Source: JBBRMQ01 sp038230775 (GTDB lineage Bacteria; Acidobacteriota; Thermoanaerobaculia; Gp7-AA8). Taken from it: a DNA stretch of 13,471 nucleotides. Made by a program: the position numbers and the translations under genes. The stretch covers positions 1 through 13,471 of the forward strand of contig JBBRMQ010000104.1 in NCBI GenBank assembly GCA_038230775.1, given 5' to 3'. The first letter of the stretch is position 1; every line of letters starts with the position of its first letter. The notes under the pieces are model-generated. The model was not told where the DNA came from. It searched no databases and saw only the letters and a list, made by a program, of their open reading frames with translations. Shown piece by piece: positions 1-6,390 of the stretch.

Positions 1-3000
1 CGTACCGTTCTCCGGATGTTGCTCGGACGTGAGAAAGCCGCGAGAGTCATACGTAAACCTTCGGACCTGCTGTGGGGATGTTCCGTCGTTGAGACCGCTG
101 GTCGCAGTGTAGAGGTGGCCGGCATCGTCGTACACGTACGTCGTCAAGATCGATGGAGCGATGGTGTCTGCCGTCAGAGTTTTTTGAGTGACGGACGTAA
201 CCCTGCCCAGCGCGTCGTAGGTTTCCGTCGTGCTCTCGGGTGTCACGGAGCTGGTCGTCGTCGCAATCGACTGCGTTCGTACGAGCGCCCGCACACCGGT
301 GTACGTGAGAGTCGTCGTCTTGGTGTCAGCCGCCGAAATCGTCGTTGGACGGTCAAGTGCATCGAAGCCGGCGAAAACGGTGTAATGACTCGGAGTGGTT
401 TCGAGCTCCGAGACCTTCCATTTGAGCCCCCAAGGCGTGTAGACGGTTTCCCTGACGCTCGTGTTGCCGTCGAACATGAGATTTTTCTCTCGGGTCAAAC
501 GCCCGGTTCCGTCATATTCGTAGGTCTGTTGAGCAAGGCCGGCGACTGCTGACGACCGTGCCACCGCGGCGGAAGCGCGAGTTAGAGTCGTGCCTGAAAC
601 GCTTGCGTCCGAGTACGTATAGGAAGTGGGCGCAGTGGCCGCGATGTTGCTGGTGCGGTCGGGATAGGTCGTTGCGTTTTTGAGCCGGTATCGTTCGTCG
701 TACCCGTATCGTGTCGTGACACCCGCTGCGTCACTGCTCGACATGAGGAGGCCGGTAGCCTGGTCGAAGGTCTCCTCCAGGACCGGAACGTTCGCGCGTG
801 CATACATGCCGCTTCGTGCAGTCAGTCCGCCCGTCGAGGAGTAGACGTTGGTGTAGTCAATCTCGTACTTGGGTATCCCCGGCGCCTGGAACTCCGATCC
901 TTGCAAGAGCTGCGTGTCACCGCCGGCATACATCACGGAGAGAGGGAACCCTTTTGTATCGTACACCGCCGTCATGAGTAGATCCGTCGACGAGAGGGTG
1001 TCCCCGTTGAGAAGCGTTCGCTGCGCCGTCATGAGGCCCGTATCGCGTGCGAACTGAGCGTGCGTCACGAGTGGCCACGAGGTGCACGCGTTGGGCGGCG
1101 AAGCACTCGACGGCGGAGCGATTTCCCCCGCTGGCGCTCCATCGCGCCGGCTGCAGCGCTTGTCCCATGTGTTCAGCACCCAGTCGCCGGCGGCATCCAG
1201 TGAGACAGGGTAGTTCGTCCATTGAGTCCGGATCTGATCGGAGCCCGGAATGTTCGACACCGTCGAGGTTTGACGGTAGTTCGCCAAACCGTCAAAACTG
1301 AGGAAGTTCGTCGCGCTGTAACAAGTGGCACCGCCGCAACCCGTGTCCCGGTCATACACCGTCGATTGAGAGGTGAGCCGCTGATCAAGTCCAGCACCCG
1401 CGGCGTTGGTGCCGCCAACGAGATACGTCACGTAGTCCGATTGGAAAACGTGCGTTCCCGTCAGTCCGCCATTGTAGCCGGACGACCATGGGAGCGTGGC
1501 CGGATCAGCATCAACGGTTTGTGATGAAAGGTAGCGTGTTACGGTTGGGTCTCCGCCCACACCAGGACTCGTCGCGTACCTTGTAAACGGCAGCCCGTAC
1601 TCCCTTTTCGAAAAACCGGCAGGGTTAGGAGCGTCGGAACAAGGGTTCGCCACATCATCGTAGATCGAGTAGAAGTTGACCTTCGTCGCGCTCGCTCCAG
1701 GTCGCTGGACCCAGGAGGCGACCTGCCGCGAGTCACCGCACGAGAATGAGTCCTTGCCGCCACACGCAGCGCAACCTGGGCCGAGGCCGAAGCGTTGGGC
1801 ATATTCCCAGGTGGCGTCAGCACTCCCAGGAGTGGATACGGTGCGCCGCCACACACCGAGCGGTTTAGCGATTGTCGGCCCGCGCGATGGCCCAATCTGT
1901 CCCGGAAAAGTGACAGGAATGTATTGCCACTTGATAGTACTCATCGTCGGCAACGTGATCTGCGTCAGCGCACCACTATCGCTTCCCGTAACGCTGTAAG
2001 CGGCTGGCGGCGGATTCACGGACAGGTCGCCGGTCGTCATGCTGTATGAGGAGCTGATCCCGTTCACGCCGGGCAACGTAACCCCGGTGAGGAATACGAC
2101 GCTGATATTGTCGATTGGCCGCGACGGGTCGACCACCCGAACGATGCCTGTGTTCGAAAACGTGTACACAGTCGCTCCGTTTGCGCCGGGCGCAGGCGGT
2201 AGCTCGAGCCGCCGCAGTACACGATAGTCAAATGGTGAAAGGTTGATAAAGTCAAAATAGACTCTACTGGTCCGCGTCGCCGCCGAGGCTTCGGCTCCTC
2301 CGGCAACGCTGTTGACAGTCTCTTGAACAGCCCAGATCTCTTGATAGACGGTAGAGGTGGAGTACGTGAATGTCACGCGATTCTCGAGCGGACTCCGAAT
2401 TTCGCGAAGTCGAAACACCGAGTCCGAGGTCGCGCTCTGTGGCCAAACGCCAACTTGTTGATGAAGAGTCCAAAATACCTTGGTTGTGCCATCAGGGAAA
2501 TCGACTTGCCGCTCCCAGGAACTGATGTAGCGATAGCGTAGATTGGTGCCATCCTGGGTGTATCCCGTCCCGCTCCCGCCTTGATACAGTCCGCCTCCAT
2601 GCTGGCTCAGGAAGAACGGATGTTCCGCGCCGTCAGGGCTTTCGTAGACCATCGCGCCAGGAGTGTCAACCGACCCGATCAACCGACCGAACGAAAGCGA
2701 CCAACCAAGGCCGCTGTTGTACGCCTTTCGTGGCGACGAAAAGTAATAAGGATCGGTCAGGTAATCGAATTCGTCCGTTCGCCAGACGTGACTGTTGTAG
2801 TACAACGCAAACTGATACGAAATCAACGCGTTCGCGCGAAACTCGGGGCCTAGAGGGATTCGAACGGTGAGATTCCCGTTCAACATGTTCACCGCGTCAA
2901 TATCGTGTGGGTCGTAGACGCCGTTCGCGGAAAACCCGCGTGCGTCATTGGGATGTTCTTGCGCGTACGACGTGACTGCAACGAGAAGGACGACGCAGAG

Positions 3001-3015
3001 CTGTCGAAATCGCAT
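1..3015 (-). CDS. YD-repeat (RHS-like) secreted protein, 3'-truncated by the window edge
   Basis: Reading the minus strand from the ATG at 3015 gives 1005 codons with no stop, so the gene continues past the left edge. Residues 1-19 form a signal peptide (MRFRQLCVVLLVAVTSYAQ), so the product is exported. Residues about 25-75 carry the N-terminal motif common in these proteins (NMLNGNLTVRIPLGPEF, then a YYNSHVW stretch). YD-type repeats appear from about residue 767: YGYDERYRL, YEYDGTGRL (about 832), TYDALGRV (928), YVYDDAGHL (958) and FTYDSRGFL (990). A cysteine cluster C415-A-A-C418 with C426 is odd for this family. YD-repeat proteins build beta-shell or wall-associated structures, often with a variable C-terminal toxin, but that end lies outside the window. 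The start overlaps the preceding gene's stop (TGATG), implying translational coupling. The family is clear; the function is not. Confidence 0.9.
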   Translation of the reverse strand, partial: MRFRQLCVVLLVAVTSYAQEHPNDARGFSANGVYDPHDIDAVNMLNGNLTVRIPLGPEFRANALISYQFALYYNSHVWRTDEFDYLTDPYYFSSPRKAYNSGLGWSLSFGRLIGSVDTPGAMVYESPDGAEHPFFLSQHGGGLYQGGSGTGYTQDGTNLRYRYISSWERQVDFPDGTTKVFWTLHQQVGVWPQSATSDSVFRLREIRSPLENRVTFTYSTSTVYQEIWAVQETVNSVAGGAEASAATRTSRVYFDFINLSPFDYRVLRRLELPPAPGANGATVYTFSNTGIVRVVDPSRPIDNISVVFLTGVTLPGVNGISSSYSMTTGDLSVNPPPAAYSVTGSDSGALTQITLPTMSTIKWQYIPVTFPGQIGPSRGPTIAKPLGVWRRTVSTPGSADATWEYAQRFGLGPGCAACGGKDSFSCGDSRQVASWVQRPGASATKVNFYSIYDDVANPCSDAPNPAGFSKREYGLPFTRYATSPGVGGDPTVTRYLSSQTVDADPATLPWSSGYNGGLTGTHVFQSDYVTYLVGGTNAAGAGLDQRLTSQSTVYDRDTGCGGATCYSATNFLSFDGLANYRQTSTVSNIPGSDQIRTQWTNYPVSLDAAGDWVLNTWDKRCSRRDGAPAGEIAPPSSASPPNACTSWPLVTHAQFARDTGLMTAQRTLLNGDTLSSTDLLMTAVYDTKGFPLSVMYAGGDTQLLQGSEFQAPGIPKYEIDYTNVYSSTGGLTARSGMYARANVPVLEETFDQATGLLMSSSDAAGVTTRYGYDERYRLKNATTYPDRTSNIAATAPTSYTYSDASVSGTTLTRASAAVARSSAVAGLAQQTYEYDGTGRLTREKNLMFDGNTSVRETVYTPWGLKWKVSELETTPSHYTVFAGFDALDRPTTISAADTKTTTLTYTGVRALVRTQSIATTTSSVTPESTTETYDALGRVTSVTQKTLTADTIAPSILTTYVYDDAGHLYTATSGLNDGTSPQQVRRFTYDSRGFLTSEQHPENGT

Positions 3016-3656
3016 CAGTGGCCTCCTGCTCCGAGGAGTGACGCCGCGTCGATCGTCAAGACGTCCAGCGTCATGTAGTCGATGGCGATGACCGTTCCGC
3101 CAGGCACAATCTTCGCGCCCTGCGAGGAGCCGGCAATCTGATCACCGTTCGTGATGTCGGCAGTCGCGTAGCCGTTCGGGCCGTCGCGATCACCTGCGGC
3201 ACCATCAGCGAGGTGCCACATCCACACACCCTTACCGGCGTGGATGTAGAGCAGATCAAGGTACACATGATCGAACGTGAAGAGCGTGCCGTCTGGTTTG
3301 GCCACGCTACGTCCACGCGGTATGGCTCGGACACTACCTTGGGGGTTTGCCACCACCGTTTCTCCAGTCGAGGTGTCAACAATCACCCAAACCGACGAGC
3401 GCGGAATCGCCTCAGGCGTGTTGTACGAAACGGTGCCATCGTGACGATCGTCGGTGACGAGTGCCTGCCATCGCGTGATCCGAAAGTCGTACTCGCGCGG
3501 GATTCTGACGACGGCGAAAAAGAGGATCTGTGCGCCCGGCCGGACTCCGGTTGCTGTTACCGTACGCTCACCAAAGGTGATCACCGGCCCAGGGGCGGCA
3601 GCGAACACCGTGGCCGCTGTAAACAAGAGTGCAAGTATCAGCAAGTATGTTTTCAA
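3015..3656 (-). CDS. Secreted protein of unknown function, probable TTG start
   Basis: I do not recognise this 213-aa product. It starts with a textbook signal peptide (MKTYLLILALLFTAATVFA, cleavage near AAPG), so it is exported. The mature part is beta-rich in appearance, with no cysteines, no membrane segment and no catalytic motif that I recognise. The open frame extends upstream to a GTG at 3875, but that reading puts 73 residues of low-quality sequence before the signal peptide and runs out of frame through the orphan tail copy at 3811-3850. The TTG at 3656, preceded by purine-rich AGCAGGCGG, is therefore preferred. The gene lies between a tail-fibre-like gene and a YD-repeat gene and shares one base with the latter's start. 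A role in the same surface assembly is plausible but rests on context alone. Confidence 0.7.
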   Translation of the reverse strand: MKTYLLILALLFTAATVFAAAPGPVITFGERTVTATGVRPGAQILFFAVVRIPREYDFRITRWQALVTDDRHDGTVSYNTPEAIPRSSVWVIVDTSTGETVVANPQGSVRAIPRGRSVAKPDGTLFTFDHVYLDLLYIHAGKGVWMWHLADGAAGDRDGPNGYATADITNGDQIAGSSQGAKIVPGGTVIAIDYMTLDVLTIDAASLLGAGGH

Positions 3657-3810
3657 AACCCGCCTGCTTTCATTGAACAGTAAGGAGCCGACGTCGCGAG
3701 GTCCGCAAATCGTTTGCATGGAGAAGTTCTTTGACTGTATCGGTTGGTGATCGCCGACCCTCACGCTACCCGTGAGTTCCGAACCACTCGGTGTCACACT
3801 CAGACGGTTC

Positions 3811-3853
3811 CTCACTGGAGGGTCAACAGCGCCAGGATCTCGCCCTGACCGCT
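3811..3853 (-). pseudogene. Orphan C-terminal tail of a tail-fibre-like paralogue
   Basis: On the minus strand the codons from 3853 read SGQGEILALLTLQ and then TGA. The intact gene just upstream ends GRAEILVLLTLQ and TGA. The two 40-base stretches match at 31 of 40 positions. Five of the nine differences are silent at codon level, in ATT/ATC, CTT/TTG, ACT/ACC and CTG/CTC, which is the pattern of two diverged coding copies. A TAG stop sits directly before the remnant in its own frame, so nothing more of the paralogue survives here. It was left by tandem duplication with deletion, or by cassette exchange. Confidence 0.75.
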
Positions 3854-3870
3854 CTACATTTTTCCGCTCT

Positions 3871-3910
3871 CTCACTGCAGAGTAAGCAGCACCAGAATCT
3901 CGGCACGACC
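3871..3910 (-). repeat. Intact-gene copy of the duplicated 40-base tail
   Basis: This is the last 13 codons, including the stop, of the tail-fibre-like gene. It is directly repeated 60 bases further along at 3811-3850 with 31 of 40 bases identical. Confidence 0.75.
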
Positions 3911-5245
3911 TTTAGCTAGCGGTTGTAGCGCTTTCCCGATGATCGTGCCCGGCTGGTGAAACGATCGGCCATTCATCGTGATCGGTTCCGATTTCATGGC
4001 AACGCCTGGAGCCTCGCCGGTTACGAGCAGGTCGCCAATCGCAATCGGTCTGGTAGCCTCGACTCGAACCCGCACACGGCCGCTCGTAGCAATCACTGCC
4101 TTATTGGCCGCCGGCTCACCCAGCGTGATCCCTGGGTGCTCTGACACCACGCCGGCGACACCCGTATCGTAAGCGGAGGTGGACGCCGTGACGGAGTTCG
4201 GAGCGCGACGATCGAGGACCACAACCGTTCCGGGCTCGAGAGCGTCCAACGTTGGAACCCACTCGGCGACGTCCTGATATTTCGCGTTGATATTCCCGCC
4301 GACAGTGATGCTGCCCGACACATTCGCGTTGCCGTTCACGTCCAGAGGCATCGTTGGCGTTGCCGTCCCAATGCCTACGCGTCCGGCAGAATCCATAACC
4401 ACCTTTACAATGCCGTTTGGCGAATCGTCGACGGCGTAAAAGCGGAGCTGACCGCCGTTTGAAGAAATCGTGTATTGCCGCTGGTTCGCCGGGGCAGTTC
4501 GATCGACAAGATCGATTCCAGCAAAGCCAGATCCTTGAATGCCCATTCGTGCGACATTACCGCTGCTTAGGTTCAGAATCGTTCCTGACCACGTGTTGCC
4601 GTTGATTGTGCCGGGGCTCGTCGTACCGATACCGACGTTGCCAGTTTCATCGATGCGTACGCGCTCGATATTGCTCGTTCCGAAACGGATTGGGGCGGCG
4701 TCAGAGTTGAATATCTCGGCCGAGCGCGGATAGGTCGCAGAGGCCGAACCCTGCCTGGCGATCCAAAACGGCGTAGAACCACCTCCGGTCTCGCCGAAGC
4801 TGACATACGCAATTCCCAATGGGTTGAGGTTGATTAGGCTAATTCCCTCCGAACCTTGAGCGCCCTGCACCTCGAGTCGTGCAGTAGGAGAGGTCGTACC
4901 GACACCGACATGACCAGTAACATCGATTGTCATCCGGCTTGCAGCGCTTGTCCAGAACGACAGGCTGCCGCTCTCCTCATTGATCAGATATGAATTCAAA
5001 CCGACCTGCTGCAATTGGAAGCCACGAGATGCCGTGGAACCTTGGGAACTGTCAGCAGCTACCTGAACAGTGGCGCTCCCAGCTCCCACAATTGCCAGAT
5101 TTCGTTGCGGAGTCTGGGTGCCGACCCCGACAGCCGATGTCAGCGTGCACTGATTGATGTTCGATTGATTTGTGCAAGCGATCCATTGACCTGCGGCGGT
5201 TTGTGCCAGCATAGCGAGCGTGATCCCGAACGTGATGATTTTCAT
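3872..5245 (-). CDS. Tail-fibre-like secreted protein with VGIGT repeats
   Basis: The 457-aa protein begins with a signal peptide (MKIITFGITLAMLAQTAAG), so it is exported rather than packed in a virion. Four copies of the tail-fibre-type motif occur at residues about 39-46 (VGVGTQTP), 113-120 (VGVGTTSP), 204-211 (VGIGTTSP) and 290-297 (VGIGTATP). Most are preceded by a strand such as MTIDVTGH or VRIDETGN and followed by LEVQG or LDVNG. From about 321 to the end is a conserved C-terminal domain: KYQDVAEWVP, LEPGTVVVLD, YDTGVAGVVSE, GDLLVTG, GTIIGKALQPL and EILVLLTLQ. I know this domain from many bacterial tail-fibre-like proteins but cannot name its fold. The ATG at 5245 has a good AAGGAG five bases upstream. 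It is the first gene of the cassette. The family class is confident; a role in surface binding or adhesion is inferred. Confidence 0.9.
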   Translation of the reverse strand: MKIITFGITLAMLAQTAAGQWIACTNQSNINQCTLTSAVGVGTQTPQRNLAIVGAGSATVQVAADSSQGSTASRGFQLQQVGLNSYLINEESGSLSFWTSAASRMTIDVTGHVGVGTTSPTARLEVQGAQGSEGISLINLNPLGIAYVSFGETGGGSTPFWIARQGSASATYPRSAEIFNSDAAPIRFGTSNIERVRIDETGNVGIGTTSPGTINGNTWSGTILNLSSGNVARMGIQGSGFAGIDLVDRTAPANQRQYTISSNGGQLRFYAVDDSPNGIVKVVMDSAGRVGIGTATPTMPLDVNGNANVSGSITVGGNINAKYQDVAEWVPTLDALEPGTVVVLDRRAPNSVTASTSAYDTGVAGVVSEHPGITLGEPAANKAVIATSGRVRVRVEATRPIAIGDLLVTGEAPGVAMKSEPITMNGRSFHQPGTIIGKALQPLAKGRAEILVLLTLQ

Positions 5246-5707
5246 CGAAGCTCCTTACGTTTTTCGTTGCGAGACAAAGAGCCAACTCATTTGCTCCTAG
5301 GCGCTGTCACTCCGGGACGAGGAGGTTGCATCAGCACAACTCAACGGTCGCGGCAGAAATTGGTCGCTGAAACAATCACTCGGGAGGTGACTCTTTTTCC
5401 GCAATGCGTTCAGACGGTGGACTAAGCCGATATCCAAGGAGTGATCAGAAGCGGAGTTTCCCTACCATGGCTTTAAAAAATGCCCGAGACAAAGTGCTTG
5501 ACGATTTAATCGCTTCCGTGAACGGTGCAAGTATGCGACTGTGTGCGTCTCAAACATTTCGCTCGAGCGGACCATGAACCGCGCCGTTTGAAAACTGATC
5601 CCGAATGTCGTCGCATGGCCGGATCACGTCCCCGGGCGTTTGCGCGCTTGCCGTGATACATCGCGATGCGGTCGGCGCGCACGTGCTACCCCGTGATATT
5701 TAGTTAC
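5246..5707. other. Intergenic stretch without a supported gene
   Basis: No reading frame here has a convincing start, ribosome site and protein-like composition. It includes a locally AT-rich patch near 5470-5510 (TTTAAAAAA and TTTAATC). The promoter of the minus-strand cassette must lie in or near here, but I could not find a -35/-10 pair that I would defend. A 57-codon plus frame at 5404-5577 is open but unsupported. Confidence 0.5.
5251..5256 (-). promoter_or_regulatory. Shine-Dalgarno AAGGAG of the tail-fibre-like gene
   Basis: A perfect AAGGAG lies five bases before the ATG at 5245 and fixes that start. It is the strongest ribosome site of the left cassette, in keeping with this being the first gene. 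Confidence 0.8.
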
Positions 5708-5710
5708 GGA

Positions 5711-5759
5711 ACAATTGTGAATCCGGTGGTCCGAGGTTCGAGTCCTCCCGCCACAGCCA
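5711..5759 (+). tRNA. tRNA-His(GTG)-like 3'-half remnant, probable att site
   Basis: The sequence from ATTGTGAATCCGG onward reads as anticodon loop TTGTGAA with anticodon GTG, the 3' anticodon stem TCCGG, and variable bases TGGTC. It continues as T arm CGAGG-TTCGAGT-CCTCC, acceptor 3' strand CGCCACA, G and an encoded CCA ending at 5759. The 5' half is absent: no D arm and no matching TGTGGCG acceptor strand occurs in the 70 bases before it or elsewhere in the gap. The first T-stem pair is a C-C mismatch and the discriminator is G, not the C usual for histidine tRNA, so the fragment is degenerate. Loss up to the anticodon loop is what integrase recombination at a tRNA leaves. The histidine identity is tentative. 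Confidence 0.55.
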
Positions 5760-5960
5760 GGGCGAGCGCGCGCACTGGGATAACGTTTTGCGCCTTCATG
5801 TCAGCGAGCCGGGACGATGGATCGCTCGAGAGGGCGGTGGACTTTCCCTCCGCATGCGCCGGTCGATCGATTCGACGGCGCCATTCCACTAGCACGAGGC
5901 CCACGTTGCCCTTTGTTCCCGGCAGCGCCATGATTCGGCTGGAATCGACGGAAGACCCAA

Positions 5961-6353
5961 ATGGCCAAAAAACGCGCTACCTCGAAGAGCAACCGTCTGG
6001 ATCTGGTCTCGGAGATCTGTCTGAGCCTTCCTGAGGCGGAGCGTGAGCTCAGCGCCTCGCATGCGACGTTTCGCGTGCGGAAGAAGGTCTTTGCGTACTA
6101 CCTCGACAACCATCACGGCGACGGGATCGTATCCGTGTGCTGCAAGATGCGTTTGGGGGAGCACCTGGACCTCATCAAGCTTGATCCCGTGCACTTCTAC
6201 CTCCCCGCATACATCGGTCCTCGAGGATGGGTCGGAGTCCGGCTCGATCAACCGGACGTCGATTGGAAAGGCGTCGCATCGTTCATCATCGCGAGTTATC
6301 GGGCGGTCGCTCCGAAGAAACTTGTCCTGCAAGCGGCAGACGCGCGCGGATAA
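5961..6353 (+). CDS. MmcQ/YjbR family protein
   Basis: The 130-aa product matches the MmcQ/YjbR (DUF419) family, which has a CyaY-like alpha/beta fold and usually 110-125 residues. The family pattern is visible in order: LPEAERELS (about 23-31), ATFRVRKKVFAYY (about 35-47), SVCCKM, the LIKLDPVHFYLPAYIG stretch (about 71-86), GWVGVRLD and the terminal W-K-G-V-A-SFIIASYRAVAPKKL helix. Many members are annotated as DNA-binding, but no general biochemical role is settled. A short basic N-terminus (MAKKRATSKSNR) precedes the domain. GGAAG lies six bases before the ATG. It is a single gene, downstream of the tRNA remnant and convergent with the large secreted protein, and it has the higher G+C of the right side. 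Confidence 0.88.
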   Translation: MAKKRATSKSNRLDLVSEICLSLPEAERELSASHATFRVRKKVFAYYLDNHHGDGIVSVCCKMRLGEHLDLIKLDPVHFYLPAYIGPRGWVGVRLDQPDVDWKGVASFIIASYRAVAPKKLVLQAADARG

Positions 6354-6390
6354 CAGACGCCGGCCGAGCGATCACCAGCGAGATCGGACG

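Noticed and set aside
16..3000. Many 60-180 codon frames on the plus strand and alternative minus frames across the left 3 kb
   Set aside because: They are antisense or out-of-frame to the continuous 1005-codon YD-repeat frame and have arginine-rich, low-complexity composition with no ribosome sites.
3657..3875. N-terminal extension of the middle cassette gene from a GTG overlapping the previous stop
   Set aside because: It lies before a clear signal peptide, is not protein-like and crosses the orphan fibre tail in a different frame.
5376..5398. Terminator-like TCAC/GTGA stem followed by a T run
   Set aside because: The stem is only four pairs with a seven-base loop, too weak to claim.
5404..5577. 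A 57-codon plus frame in the gap (MRSDGGLSRYPRSDQ...)
   Set aside because: A GGGAGG lies too far upstream, the composition is unremarkable and no family is recognisable.
5704..5931. A 75-codon minus frame containing GGLEPRTTGFTI
   Set aside because: That peptide is the well-known false translation antisense to a tRNA 3' half. It supports the tRNA remnant rather than a protein.
6354..6390. CGATC...GATCG inverted repeat between the convergent MmcQ-type and Fn3-type genes
   Set aside because: Five pairs with no T run; could easily occur by chance in GC-rich DNA.
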